Shown here piece by piece: positions 25,412-35,024 of a DNA stretch of 64,000 bases. The translations under genes were made by a program, and so were the position numbers. Each line of letters opens with the position of its first letter. The first letter of the stretch is position 1. The stretch is from Patescibacteria group bacterium (GTDB taxonomy: Bacteria; Patescibacteriota; Microgenomatia; UBA1406; GWC2-37-13). The stretch is taken from NCBI GenBank assembly GCA_026004435.1, contig BPJD01000006.1:1-64000 (forward strand), given 5' to 3'. The notes below the pieces were generated by a model. It was not told the DNA's origin. It did no database searches and saw only the letters and a list, made by a program, of their open reading frames with translations.

Positions 25412-28165
25412 TTAATTGGGATAATGGCATTTTTTGTATTTTTTGCCCGAGCCGCACCAGCAGGGGTCATTTCTGCCGATCTTCTTTTTGGCTGTTGTGC
25501 TTGGCTTAGAACTCTGCTGTTTAGCTCTTAAATTGCCAACAGATGCTTTTGCCGGATCAGAGTACATAAGATTCTGTTCATCCAGCACAGAGCTTTGAAG
25601 CTGTTCTTGCGTCTGCTGCACCAGTTCTATTCTTACTAAACTGATTCGCTTAATAAACTCTAAGTTTACTGTGTTAAGCAGATTCTCAAACATCCTATAA
25701 GCCTCGTTTTTGTACTCAATTAAAGGATCCATCTGACCATGTCCTCTAAGGCCTATACCCTCTCTTAAAGACTCAATGGCTGTTAAATGATCAATCCAGT
25801 ACCTGTCTACTACATCCAAGTAAATATTTTTTACTACATCCTGCCAAATTTCTTTGTACTCTTTTTGATTTTTTTTATAAAAATCTTTAAAACTGGACAT
25901 TAGATACTCATAAAGTTTCTCCTTATCTGAAGACTCAGCTATTTGCTTAAGTTTATTTTTGTCAACAAAAGGAAAATCAGAGGCCAAAGACTTAATAAAA
26001 TCAGAGACTTCTTTATCAGAGAATGATCTTGCTAATATATAATAATTATTAGTCACAATATTAACCTCTTCCTCAACCAGCTTATTGATATAATCAAAAA
26101 GTTTTCGTTCTGATGTTTCTGCAAGCTGAATGATCTTTGCCCTTATATCATAAACAATCTGTCTTTGTTTATTTAAAACATCATCAAACTCAACCAAATT
26201 TTTTCTTATATCAAAGTTAAAACCCTCTACTTTAATCTGAGCCTGAACAATAATGCGTGTAACCATATTGTTCTCTATTGGCTGATCCTCAGGCATATTA
26301 AGAAAAGTCATTACTTTGGCAATTTGGTCTCCGCCAAAGATTCTCATTAGATCATCTTCAAGAGAAACAAAAAACCTTGACTCTCCAGGATCTCCCTGTC
26401 TGCCGGATCTGCCTCTTAATTGGTTGTCAATTCTTCTTGACTCATGTTTTTCAGTTCCTATAACATACAATCCTCCCAACTGGACAACCTCCTTTCTTCT
26501 GTTTTGCCAGTCAAGCATCTGTTTGTTAAACTCTTCTTGTAGCTTATTGCGTTGTTTCTCTGTCTGAGCTTTTATTAATTTCGTCTTTAGCACATGTGCG
26601 CTGGGAGCCTCTCCTCCCAGAACTATATCAACGCCTCGCCCAGCCATATTAGTTGCTACTGTTACTGCTCCCTTCTGTCCTGCTTTGGCTATAATCTTTG
26701 CTTCTTTTTCGTGGTTTTTGGCATTTAAAACACTGTGTTCTATACCTGCCTTGTTAAGCAGTGAAGACAGATACTCATTTTTTTCAATCGACGCTGTGCC
26801 AACTAAAACCGGCCTGCCAGACTTATAGGCCTCTGCTATCTCTTTGACTATTGCTTCATACTTGGCTTTTTGGGTTTTGTAAATAAAATCATCTCTATCT
26901 TTTCTGATCACAGGCTTATTTGTAGGAATAACAACAACATCTGCATTGTAGATCTTATTAAACTCCTCAGCCTCTGTAGCTGCTGTGCCTGTCATTCCTG
27001 AAAGTTTTTTATACTGTCTGAAATAATTTTGAATTGAGATAACAGCCAAAGTTTTTGACTCCTGCTGGACAGCAACGCCTTCCTTTGCCTCAATAGCCTG
27101 ATGCAGACCTTCTGAAAAGCGTCTGCCCTCAAGCAGTCTGCCTGTAAACTCATCAACTATTATGACTTGGTTGTCTCTGACAATATAATCTTTATCTTTT
27201 TTGAACAAAGTCTCAGCCTTTAAGGCAGCCTCAATAAAAAACAGGGTCTCAAAATCTTTTTCATAAAGGTTTGTTACTCCAAGCAGTTTTTCAACATGCT
27301 TAATACCCTCCTCTGTCAAATGAACAGATTTTCTTTTCTCATCTATAATAAAGTCTTTATCCGAATTTAGCCGTTTGACCAGCTTGGCATAGTCATAATA
27401 CTTTGAGACATCATCAGAAAAAGGAGCTGATATAATCAAAGGAGTTCTGGCCTCATCAATTAACACTGAGTCAACCTCGTCTATTACAACAAAATTAAAA
27501 CCATTCTGAACTTTTTCAGACCTTGATCTGACCATATTGTCCCTTAAGTAATCAAAACCAAACTCGCTGTTTACGCCATAAATAATATCAGCCTGATAAG
27601 CCTCTTTTCTTGAGACTGGCTTAAGGTGCATTAATCTCCAGTCTAGGGAGTCTTCATCCAAGTACTCTGGGTCGTAGACAAAACTTGACCGTGACATAAT
27701 AGCTGATGTAGTCAAGCCCAAAAACTCAAATACAGTGCCCATCCAGCCGCAGTCCCGCCTTGCCAGATAGTCATTAACTGTAACAACATGCACGCCTTTT
27801 CCTGTTAATGCATTAAGATACAAAGCTGTGGTTGAAGACAGGGTCTTTCCCTCTCCTGTTTTTTGTTCTGCAATTTTGCCCTCATGCAGAGCAATACCTG
27901 CCATTAACTGAACATCGTAGTGTCTCTCTCCTAAAACTCTTCTGGCAGCTTCTCTGACTAATGCATAAGCATACGGCAGCAACTCATCTAAGCTTTTCTC
28001 TCCAGACTGAACCTGATCTTTCAGTTTTTTGGTCTCCTGTTTAAAATCAGAGTCTCTTAATCTTCTCACATCAGACTCTTTGCTGTTAATCTCAGCTACG
28101 ATTTTTTGATACCTTGATATCTGTTGATAATTATAATCAAAAAACTTTTTTAAAAAACCTAACAT
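25412..28165 (-). CDS. secA: Preprotein translocase ATPase SecA
   Basis: 917 residues. DEAD motor domains are complete: GEGKTLSSTTALYL (Walker A), VIDEVDSVLIDEARTPL, helicase motifs TNMAGRGVDIVLGG and LRGRSGRQGDPG; then helical scaffold/wing domains. The C-terminus has the zinc-binding SEC-C motif RNDPCWCGSGKKYKKCH (C-X-C-X8-C-H), which in other bacteria binds SecB or ribosome. Drives export through the SecY channel encoded at 40893-42179. Located downstream of two small exported proteins on the same strand. Confidence 0.97.
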   Translation of the reverse strand: MLGFLKKFFDYNYQQISRYQKIVAEINSKESDVRRLRDSDFKQETKKLKDQVQSGEKSLDELLPYAYALVREAARRVLGERHYDVQLMAGIALHEGKIAEQKTGEGKTLSSTTALYLNALTGKGVHVVTVNDYLARRDCGWMGTVFEFLGLTTSAIMSRSSFVYDPEYLDEDSLDWRLMHLKPVSRKEAYQADIIYGVNSEFGFDYLRDNMVRSRSEKVQNGFNFVVIDEVDSVLIDEARTPLIISAPFSDDVSKYYDYAKLVKRLNSDKDFIIDEKRKSVHLTEEGIKHVEKLLGVTNLYEKDFETLFFIEAALKAETLFKKDKDYIVRDNQVIIVDEFTGRLLEGRRFSEGLHQAIEAKEGVAVQQESKTLAVISIQNYFRQYKKLSGMTGTAATEAEEFNKIYNADVVVIPTNKPVIRKDRDDFIYKTQKAKYEAIVKEIAEAYKSGRPVLVGTASIEKNEYLSSLLNKAGIEHSVLNAKNHEKEAKIIAKAGQKGAVTVATNMAGRGVDIVLGGEAPSAHVLKTKLIKAQTEKQRNKLQEEFNKQMLDWQNRRKEVVQLGGLYVIGTEKHESRRIDNQLRGRSGRQGDPGESRFFVSLEDDLMRIFGGDQIAKVMTFLNMPEDQPIENNMVTRIIVQAQIKVEGFNFDIRKNLVEFDDVLNKQRQIVYDIRAKIIQLAETSERKLFDYINKLVEEEVNIVTNNYYILARSFSDKEVSDFIKSLASDFPFVDKNKLKQIAESSDKEKLYEYLMSSFKDFYKKNQKEYKEIWQDVVKNIYLDVVDRYWIDHLTAIESLREGIGLRGHGQMDPLIEYKNEAYRMFENLLNTVNLEFIKRISLVRIELVQQTQEQLQSSVLDEQNLMYSDPAKASVGNLRAKQQSSKPSTTAKKKIGRNDPCWCGSGKKYKKCHYPN

Positions 28166-28186
28166 ATTGAAATACTTAAGATAAAA

Positions 28187-28885
28187 TTAGTTATTAATAT
28201 GCAATTGTTCTAATAATTCCTGAGGCACTATAATAACCTCTTCTGCTGATACAGCATCAATATTGGCTGAATCACTAGCATAGAATCTAAAAACAACTCT
28301 ATCATTTTCCTTAATTTTGGAAAAAACTGCTTTTTGAAATCTAAATTCATTATCGTCTTCAGAGATAATCTGCAGATCTGTTGATCTTAAGACAGAGACT
28401 ACTATCTGATTACCCAACTCATCTATAGTTAAAAACGATGAGTCATCTTTCCTAACCTCCATAACTGTGCCATTGTGAATTCTTTCATTGTTCTGGCGAT
28501 AAAGATTTAAGGCATGAAACTCATTGTCCAGTTTATTGCCAAAAGCTACAAGATAATCTTTTTCATTTAGATCCGAAAAATCAATCTCCTCTGTTTTGGA
28601 TCCTGAGACATTATAGACCTTCAACAGCTCTGCATCATAGTTAATAATAATTTTTGAGTCATTATAATTAAGCTCAAATTTGTTGTCTGCTTCATCTTGT
28701 CGGACAAAAAAACCTGTCTCAACATCAACTGCTGAGTCAAGGCTGGCATTAAGCTGAGAGCTTATTCTCTCCTTTATCTCTTCCACTTTTTTATCATCTG
28801 TAACAGCTGAGTCTGTCTGTCCTAAAACACTAACAGCAAAGATAAACACCATTAAGATTATCAGAATAACTGAAACGACTCTCAT
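28187..28885 (-). CDS. Hypothetical exported protein
   Basis: 232 residues with an N-terminal signal peptide (VVSVILIILMVFIFAVSVLG) ending near residue 22, then a mostly beta, charged region without Cys. The pattern of two short repeating beta modules (TGFFVRQDEADNKF; NGTVMEVRKDDSSFLTIDE) resembles generic CPR periplasmic or surface domains, but I do not recognise the family. Its start overlaps the next upstream gene by 4 bp, so the pair are one unit, just upstream of secA. Confidence 0.65.
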   Translation of the reverse strand: MRVVSVILIILMVFIFAVSVLGQTDSAVTDDKKVEEIKERISSQLNASLDSAVDVETGFFVRQDEADNKFELNYNDSKIIINYDAELLKVYNVSGSKTEEIDFSDLNEKDYLVAFGNKLDNEFHALNLYRQNNERIHNGTVMEVRKDDSSFLTIDELGNQIVVSVLRSTDLQIISEDDNEFRFQKAVFSKIKENDRVVFRFYASDSANIDAVSAEEVIIVPQELLEQLHINN

Positions 28886-29331
28886 AATTTTTCAGGAAAA
28901 TAATAAATTTTAAGATCTTTTTGCAACACAGAAAATGTATTGTTTAATGTATACAACACAACTTTCACAGTGTTTTCTGCAGGTGTTAGATTAATATCTA
29001 TATCAAACTCTCCAGATTTGACAAAAGCAACCTGCCTGTCGTAATTGGAAACAACAACCAATAAACCATCTACAGGCAGAGTTAATTTAAGGTTGTAAGT
29101 CTGTTTCTGACTTATTATTTTATTATTAACATTTTTATTGTTAACAACAATATCAACTGATTCTGCAACTGTCTCAGTTGTTCCTGAAAGTTTTTGGTTG
29201 TTAAAGATCTTTTGTTCAATATCCTTTGTCTCAACTCTTGAAGTTTGCCTGTTGCTTAACATAACAAACAACCCCATACCCAAACCAACAATTGTTCCTA
29301 AGACTAAAGCAAAGATTTTTTCTTTATTCAT
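28882..29331 (-). CDS. Hypothetical membrane-anchored extracytoplasmic protein
   Basis: 149 residues. A membrane helix near the N-terminus (IFALVLGTIVGLGMGLFVMLS, written here in part as FALVLGTIVGLGMGL) is followed by a polar linker and a beta-rich domain of about 80 residues (LTLPVDGLLVVVSNYD, DINLTPAENTVKVVLY) like a small Ig- or carboxypeptidase-regulatory-like fold. Function unknown. It overlaps the downstream exported protein by 4 bp and probably acts with it at the cell surface. Confidence 0.6.
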   Translation of the reverse strand: MNKEKIFALVLGTIVGLGMGLFVMLSNRQTSRVETKDIEQKIFNNQKLSGTTETVAESVDIVVNNKNVNNKIISQKQTYNLKLTLPVDGLLVVVSNYDRQVAFVKSGEFDIDINLTPAENTVKVVLYTLNNTFSVLQKDLKIYYFPEKL

Positions 29332-29377
29332 ATCAGTAGTATGTATTTTACTAATTTTATTAAAAAATTAATAGTAG

Positions 29378-31165
29378 TTATTTAGCATAAACTCTGTAAA
29401 GATCTGAACCAATTCTTTTGAGTTTTAAAATTTTTATAGATCCAATCTCAGAGGTGTTATTAACATGAGGACCTCCGCAAAACTCTTTTGAGTAATCTCC
29501 AATAAAATAAACCTTAACCTTATCCGGGTACTTTTCTTTAAAAAAAGACTTGGCTCCAATTTGATAAGCCTTTTCTTTGGGCATAATCTCATACCTTACA
29601 GGCAAACCTTCTTTAATCTTTTGATTAACAATCTCCTCTAATTTATTTTTGGTGTTAACATCAGGCTGTTTTTCGCTGTAAAAATCAAATCTCAATCTTT
29701 CAGCTGTAATGTTTGAGCCTTCTTGTCTGACTGTTTCTCCCAACAAATCTGTCAACGCCTGATGAATCAAATGAGTTGCAGTGTGATACCTGATTGTTTG
29801 CTTCTGATTATCAGCCAAGCCTCCCTTGAACTTTTTAACCATTGATCTCCTTGAGATCTGCTTATGTTCTTCAAGATAGTTCTCAAACTCCTCTCTTGTT
29901 AATTTTTGCCCCTTTTGTTCAAAGATCTCTTTGATTATCTCAAACGGAAAACCATAGCTTTGATAAAGATCAAAGGCAAGTTTCGGAGTAATTCTTTCAA
30001 TTGTTTTTATTTTTTTAAATCCTTGTTTTATTGTTTGGTTAAATCTTTCAAGTTCCTGCTTAATAACCTCTGAAATCTCAATAGTGTCTTCAGGATTAAA
30101 ATAAACATTCTGATACATCTTGACTAAAACCTGAATCGCCTCTTTAATATACTCAAACTTAACTTGTTCTTTTGTTTGATAAATCTTTACAGCTAATCTT
30201 CTAATTAATCTTCTTAAAAAATAACCCTGTTCTTTATTCGCAGGCATTACTTTATCTTTAATCAAAAAAATAGAGGCCTTAAGATGATCTGCAATTACTC
30301 TGAGGCTTGTTTTATCATCTGAGTTGTAATCAAGACCTAAACTCTGCTGAAGACTATCTATAAGAGGCTTATAAAGATCTGTTAAAAATACATCAGGAGT
30401 ATCATAGCAGGCTGATAAAATTCTTTCCAATCCGCCGCCAAAATCAACATTTTTTTTTGGCAGTTCCACAAATCCAGACTCGGTTTTTTTGTACTGCATA
30501 AAAACTGAGTTGCCAATCTCAATAAACCTGCCACAGTCGCAGTTTGGGTGACAGGTCTTGCCGAATTTAGTATTATGCTCAACCGAGTCAAATAAATAAA
30601 AGACCTCGCTGTCAGGGCCGCCAGGTTCATTTACAGGCATATTTTCTGGAACTCCGGAGCGGGACCACCAGTTTTTTTCTGCTGAGTACTTAAAGATCCT
30701 CTCGCCTAACTCTGCCTTAATGCCATACCTGCTGTAAATATCCTTCCAAATTTCAATACTCTCCTCATCTGCAGGCAGATCCTTCCAGCCTGAAAACACA
30801 GTCACATAAAGTTTATTCGGATTAAGCCCCAGCTCTTCTACTAAAAATTCAAACAACCAGCTTAACTGCTCTTTTTTAAAGTAATCCCCTAATGACCAGT
30901 TGCCCATCATTTCAAAAAAAGTAGTATGCCTGTTGTCTCCAATATCTTCTATATCCTGAGATCTAAAACAGGGCTGTATATTAAATAAGCGTTTACCCAA
31001 AGGATGTTCCTGACCTAAAAGATACGGAACCAACTGCTGCATACCAGAACCAGTAAACAATGTTGTTGGATCATTAATAGGGACCAAAGGAATAGGTGGC
31101 ACCCATTTATGAGCGTTTTTTCCCCAGAACTTTTTAAACTTATCTCTAAGTATTAAATGATTCAT
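29378..31165 (-). CDS. alaS: Alanyl-tRNA synthetase, short form
   Basis: 595 residues, compared with about 875 in E. coli. Class II catalytic domain at the N-terminus (FTGSGMQQLVPYLLG, RHTTFFEMMGNWSLGDYFKK), tRNA-recognition helices, and the editing domain with its zinc ligands HTATH and CGGPH near the C-terminus. The protein stops just after the editing domain, so the C-Ala oligomerisation domain is absent, as in other reduced lineages. Overlaps the downstream glycosyltransferase gene by 4 bp. Confidence 0.95.
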   Translation of the reverse strand: MNHLILRDKFKKFWGKNAHKWVPPIPLVPINDPTTLFTGSGMQQLVPYLLGQEHPLGKRLFNIQPCFRSQDIEDIGDNRHTTFFEMMGNWSLGDYFKKEQLSWLFEFLVEELGLNPNKLYVTVFSGWKDLPADEESIEIWKDIYSRYGIKAELGERIFKYSAEKNWWSRSGVPENMPVNEPGGPDSEVFYLFDSVEHNTKFGKTCHPNCDCGRFIEIGNSVFMQYKKTESGFVELPKKNVDFGGGLERILSACYDTPDVFLTDLYKPLIDSLQQSLGLDYNSDDKTSLRVIADHLKASIFLIKDKVMPANKEQGYFLRRLIRRLAVKIYQTKEQVKFEYIKEAIQVLVKMYQNVYFNPEDTIEISEVIKQELERFNQTIKQGFKKIKTIERITPKLAFDLYQSYGFPFEIIKEIFEQKGQKLTREEFENYLEEHKQISRRSMVKKFKGGLADNQKQTIRYHTATHLIHQALTDLLGETVRQEGSNITAERLRFDFYSEKQPDVNTKNKLEEIVNQKIKEGLPVRYEIMPKEKAYQIGAKSFFKEKYPDKVKVYFIGDYSKEFCGGPHVNNTSEIGSIKILKLKRIGSDLYRVYAK

Positions 31166-32268
31166 ATAACTTTTTTGTAAATGTTAACCACTTTCTTTGC
31201 TAAATTTGCAAAACTGTACTTAGTTAACAACTTTTTAGCCTTAGACAATTTTTTAGTTACCAAACTGTTATCTATTTTATCAAAGGTTCTTAAAATGTTA
31301 GCAAGATCATTTTTGTTCTTAGGATTAAAATAAAAAATACTACTGCCGAACAACTCCTTAAATACTTTAATATCTGAGGCTATAACAGGCACATCTGCAG
31401 AAAATGCTTCAATCACAGGCAGACCAAAACCTTCAGCCAAACTTGGAAAAACAAGAGCTTTGGCTTGCTTATACAATAAAGCAAGCTGTTTAACCGAAAG
31501 ATTATGCTTAAAAACCAATCTGCCTTTTAAGATCTCCTTGGCATAACTGGTTTTAATTTTAGCTGAAAAAAAATCATCCGGGCCAACCAGATAAAGTTTG
31601 TCAGATATCTTGGCTGACAAAAAACTGTCTATAAGAAATCTGACATTTTTATGAGGATAAAAATTCCCTACATATAAAAAATAATTTTTAGACTTAGCCT
31701 CAATATTGTTTAAAACTTCTAAAAGTTCTTTGTCCACTCCTCCATAAACAATAGTAATCTTGCTTCTCTTAACTTTAAATTTTGCAACAATATCATTAGC
31801 TACTGTTCTTGATGGCGTAAAAATATGCTCTGAATTAAAAACTGCCTGCCTAATTAAATACTTGTAGATTCTATGCTTTGCCTCATAAATAAAAAAATTT
31901 TTAGTTGAGGCTTTGCCTGTTTTAAAATCATATGGAATTAAATCATGCAAAGTTATAATGAATTTTTTTTTGTACAACACAGGATATGAAAAATAAGTAA
32001 AGTGCATTAAATCCAGCTTTGTCTGATAAAGCTGAACTAAAAACTTAGTTTGTTCTGAAAAACTATGCCACTGAGCATCTGCTGGAATAAAACTAATATT
32101 ATCAGTTGTATTCATAATGGTCCTAAGTTTTCCAATATCACCGGGCCTGCTGAAAATAAAAACCTGCCAAGCATCAGGCAGCAGGCTCTGCAGATTAATA
32201 AGCAGATTTCTAATATGAACGCCTACTCCAGTTTGAAAAGCTAACCTGGCATCAATTCCCAATCTCAT
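31162..32268 (-). CDS. GT4-family glycosyltransferase
   Basis: 368 residues. N-terminal GIDARLAFQTGVGVHIRNLL and TLHDLIPYDF, C-terminal FLYVGNFYPHKNVRFLID, KHNLSVKQLALLYKQAKALVFPSLAEGFGLPVIEAFSADVP with the E-x7-E donor site (quoted here only for orientation: SLAEGFGLPVIEAF). Transfers a sugar from an NDP-sugar to a lipid or glycan acceptor, specificity unknown. It is flanked by and overlaps alaS and a GT2 gene by 4 bp on each side. Confidence 0.85.
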   Translation of the reverse strand: MRLGIDARLAFQTGVGVHIRNLLINLQSLLPDAWQVFIFSRPGDIGKLRTIMNTTDNISFIPADAQWHSFSEQTKFLVQLYQTKLDLMHFTYFSYPVLYKKKFIITLHDLIPYDFKTGKASTKNFFIYEAKHRIYKYLIRQAVFNSEHIFTPSRTVANDIVAKFKVKRSKITIVYGGVDKELLEVLNNIEAKSKNYFLYVGNFYPHKNVRFLIDSFLSAKISDKLYLVGPDDFFSAKIKTSYAKEILKGRLVFKHNLSVKQLALLYKQAKALVFPSLAEGFGLPVIEAFSADVPVIASDIKVFKELFGSSIFYFNPKNKNDLANILRTFDKIDNSLVTKKLSKAKKLLTKYSFANLAKKVVNIYKKVI

Positions 32269-33149
32269 TTTTTCAATGATCTAAGTTTTAAATCTATAAC
32301 TTTAACAACAAGATCAGAGATTAATTTAGGATACCTATGATAAAAATGTTTTAAAAAATAGATTTTTTTAGCCTCCCAAAAATAATAAGAAGTCTTTCTG
32401 CGAATCTTTACAATAGGAGATCTAATTCCACTTTTATATTTATGATGAACAGCTTTGTATTTAGGATAGTAATAGATATAATAACCCTTTTGTCTTATTC
32501 TTAAACAAAGATCAAGATCCTCACCGTACATAAAATAATCCTCATCAAAACCTGAAACCAGATCAAAAACAGATCTTTTAACTAACAAAAAAGCTCCAGA
32601 GACAGCCTCAACTTTATGAGTTGCCTGCATATCCAAGCCTGCCAGATGATAACCGCCAAAAACTTTATTAAGAACAGGGACTTTGGCAAAAATATCTTCT
32701 AAACCAATAAGATAACTAACTGATCGAAACAGAGTTGGATCGCCTCTGTGACAAGCTTTGTCAAGTTCTCCATTATCTAAAACCAGTTTAATGCTTAAAC
32801 CAGCGTTTTTAGGATTGCTGTCTAAAAATTTAATAATTTTGGCAAAATCAACATCTACTAACTCAACATCAGGGTTCAAAAAAAGTAAATAATCTCCTTT
32901 AGCATACTTAACTCCTTGATTATTGCCTTTGCTAAATCCATAATTGTCTTTATTAACAATAACGGATAAATTAGCATACTGTTTCTGCAGTTTTTTAACA
33001 ACCTCAACAGTCCTATCTGTTGACCTGTTATCTACTACCAATACCTCAAAATCTGCAAAACCGTACCTGCTGCAATTTTTGTAAATCGATTTTAAGCAAG
33101 AAACTATATCTTCTGACGAATTAAATGTTAAAATGACTATTGACAGCAT
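32265..33149 (-). CDS. GT2-family glycosyltransferase (rhamnosyltransferase-like)
   Basis: 294 residues from ATG 33147-33149; a longer frame to 33164 would start inside the -10 box. GT-A fold: LSIVILTFNSSEDIVSCL, VVDNRSTD, NYGFSKGNNQGV, DYLLFLNPDVEL (metal-binding acidic motif), and VSGAFLLVKRSVFDLVSGFDEDYFMYGED (DXD-like and E/D catalytic region). Resembles dTDP-rhamnose or galactofuranose transferases; the rmlB/rmlD genes at 57-59 kb would supply dTDP-rhamnose (inference). Confidence 0.87.
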   Translation of the reverse strand: MLSIVILTFNSSEDIVSCLKSIYKNCSRYGFADFEVLVVDNRSTDRTVEVVKKLQKQYANLSVIVNKDNYGFSKGNNQGVKYAKGDYLLFLNPDVELVDVDFAKIIKFLDSNPKNAGLSIKLVLDNGELDKACHRGDPTLFRSVSYLIGLEDIFAKVPVLNKVFGGYHLAGLDMQATHKVEAVSGAFLLVKRSVFDLVSGFDEDYFMYGEDLDLCLRIRQKGYYIYYYPKYKAVHHKYKSGIRSPIVKIRRKTSYYFWEAKKIYFLKHFYHRYPKLISDLVVKVIDLKLRSLKK

Positions 33150-33155
33150 AGGCAA

Positions 33156-33161
33156 ATTATA
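33156..33161 (-). promoter_or_regulatory. -10 box of the GT2-GT4-alaS unit, leaderless spacing
   Basis: TATAAT, 6 nt, ATG 33149 on the minus strand. The 30-bp divergent gap to the GT39-like gene leaves little room for any other control element. Confidence 0.6.
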
Positions 33162-33179
33162 CAAAATTCAAAACAAATA

Positions 33180-34475
33180 ATGAATCAACAAAACAGCAAT
33201 CCCAGAACTGTATTTGTTATCAGCCTAATACTCACAGGTGTTGTATCTGCCAGTCTTATCTTTTATAACTTTTTAAAACTGCCAAAATATCTTGACTTAG
33301 ACGAGGTCGAGTTTGCCAGACTAGCTTTAGATTTGCAAAACAAGCCATATACTCCTTATCATCAGTATGCTACCGGCCACACTACATTTTATTATTATCT
33401 AATACTTGCCAGTTTCAAATTATTCTCTCCAAGCAACTTTAGCCTAAGGCTGGTCTCTGCTATGTTTGGAGTTTTGTCAGCTTTAGCTTTGGCATATTTA
33501 GCTAAACAAATTAAAACAAAAAACAAAGAATTTATCATTTTTTTTCCGCTTGTAGTAATAACACAAAGATGGTTTTTTAATTTTGCCAGATTTAGCTTTG
33601 AGGCTACATTTTTATTGTTCTGGGAGATTTTAAGCATTATTTTTTTGTTTAATTTTTTAAAAACAAACAAAGCAAAACATCTAATGATCTCTGCCTTATT
33701 TGCTGGACTGGCATACAACTCCTATGCAGCAGGCAGAGTCTTTTTTTTAATTCCTATTATTGTTGTTTTTTTGGCCAAAATAAAAAGAAAAACAGCGAAC
33801 CTAGCGCTGTTTTTACTAATATTTTTGTTAACTACAGCGCCATTAAACCTTTATTTTTTTAACAATACTCTGGACACAAGAGCTCAACAGCAAGTCTTTC
33901 TCTTTAATACTCAGTTGAGTTTGACTGATAAACTGCTTTTTATTAAAGACAATTTAATTAAGTATACCCAGATGTTTTTTACTCAAGGCGATGTGAACGG
34001 TAGGCATAACTACCCGTTAAAACCTGCTGTAAATATCTTAATCAGCCTAACCTTTACTTTAGGCCTCTGCCAAAGCCTAAAAAAAATTATTGTTAAAACA
34101 GACTCTTCAGCAGACAAGGTTTTCCTTGTCTGGTTTGGTGTAACCTTGGCTTTGCCAATACTAACTTATCCTTGGGAGAACCCTAATATGCTGCGCACCT
34201 ACTTTATACTGCCGGCATTAGGTTATTTTAGTTATTCTGGACTTGAATTACTTATAGATAAATTTAAGCTAAACAACAAAAAATTTATTATCTTTAGCGC
34301 TTTTATGCTATTAAGCGCAGTTTATGATCTAAGAACCTACTTTTATTATCAAGCCCAAGTGTTTGATTATGCTTTTAAAGTAACAGAACCTCTCGAGGTT
34401 ATTTATAAAACCGATGGATTAAAACTGCTGTACGGCAGTGACCTTGAAGCATTCAAACAAAAGTATAACTATTAA
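33180..34475 (+). CDS. Polytopic membrane glycosyltransferase (GT39/ArnT-like)
   Basis: 431 residues with about ten hydrophobic helices. After the first helix comes LDLDEVEFARLALDL, which holds the acidic DE pair of GT-C enzymes in the first outer loop, followed by the GHTTFYYYLI loop. Such enzymes move a sugar from a lipid-phosphate donor to a lipid or protein acceptor on the outer face of the membrane. Acceptor unknown. It is divergent from the GT2 gene and convergent with the ribosomal operon; the gap to rpsI (34476-34571) holds no clear terminator. Confidence 0.75.
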   Translation: MNQQNSNPRTVFVISLILTGVVSASLIFYNFLKLPKYLDLDEVEFARLALDLQNKPYTPYHQYATGHTTFYYYLILASFKLFSPSNFSLRLVSAMFGVLSALALAYLAKQIKTKNKEFIIFFPLVVITQRWFFNFARFSFEATFLLFWEILSIIFLFNFLKTNKAKHLMISALFAGLAYNSYAAGRVFFLIPIIVVFLAKIKRKTANLALFLLIFLLTTAPLNLYFFNNTLDTRAQQQVFLFNTQLSLTDKLLFIKDNLIKYTQMFFTQGDVNGRHNYPLKPAVNILISLTFTLGLCQSLKKIIVKTDSSADKVFLVWFGVTLALPILTYPWENPNMLRTYFILPALGYFSYSGLELLIDKFKLNNKKFIIFSAFMLLSAVYDLRTYFYYQAQVFDYAFKVTEPLEVIYKTDGLKLLYGSDLEAFKQKYNY

Positions 34476-34571
34476 CAACAGACAAAGTTTTACTAATTGA
34501 CACATCAGCTTACCTACAGCTTCAAGTGAAAAAGATACTAAATCTATAAGGCAAAATTATAGCAGATGCGA

Positions 34572-35024
34572 TTATCTCTTTGGAGATTGCTTTTTTCTTC
34601 TGGCTTTACCGCCTGTTCCAACCTTTCTTCTTTCCCTTACTCTGGAATCTCTGGTCAATAAACCTTCGGCTTTAAGCACAGGCCTGTACTGATCCCTGTT
34701 AACTTCATTTAAGGCTTTGGCAATTCCATGAACTATAGCATCAAGTTGTCCCTCTTTTCCTCCTCCTTTAACAAGTATTGATATGCCAAATCTGTCAACA
34801 CAGTCTGTTAATCTTAAAGGTTTTAGGTACTTTTCCTCTTCCCATTTATGTTTGTAGATCTCTGTTATATCTTTGCCATTAACTATAATATCTCCTTTTT
34901 TTAGTTCAGTATCATTAACCTTAATTTTGTTTTGTTTATTAAAAATATACAGCCTGACTCTTGCAGTAGCAGACTTTCGTCTTCCAACAGCTTCGTAATA
35001 CTTTAAGTTTTTGTTTTTAGGCAT
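34572..35024 (-). CDS. rpsI: 30S ribosomal protein uS9
   Basis: 150 residues with YYEAVGRRKSATARVRL near the start and a C-terminal RKVGTGGKARRKKQSPKR tail that reaches the tRNA anticodon stem region of the ribosome. The stop lies at the end of the superoperon. Start overlaps rplM stop by one base, so it is coupled to it. Confidence 0.97.
   Translation of the reverse strand: MPKNKNLKYYEAVGRRKSATARVRLYIFNKQNKIKVNDTELKKGDIIVNGKDITEIYKHKWEEEKYLKPLRLTDCVDRFGISILVKGGGKEGQLDAIVHGIAKALNEVNRDQYRPVLKAEGLLTRDSRVRERRKVGTGGKARRKKQSPKR

Noticed and set aside
31162-33149. Overlapping antisense ORFs within ribosomal and glycosyltransferase genes
   Set aside because: They are shadows of well-conserved genes on the other strand and show no recognisable protein features.
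34476-34571. Terminator between the GT39-like gene and rpsI
   Set aside because: No stable GC stem with a T-run can be found in the 96-bp gap.
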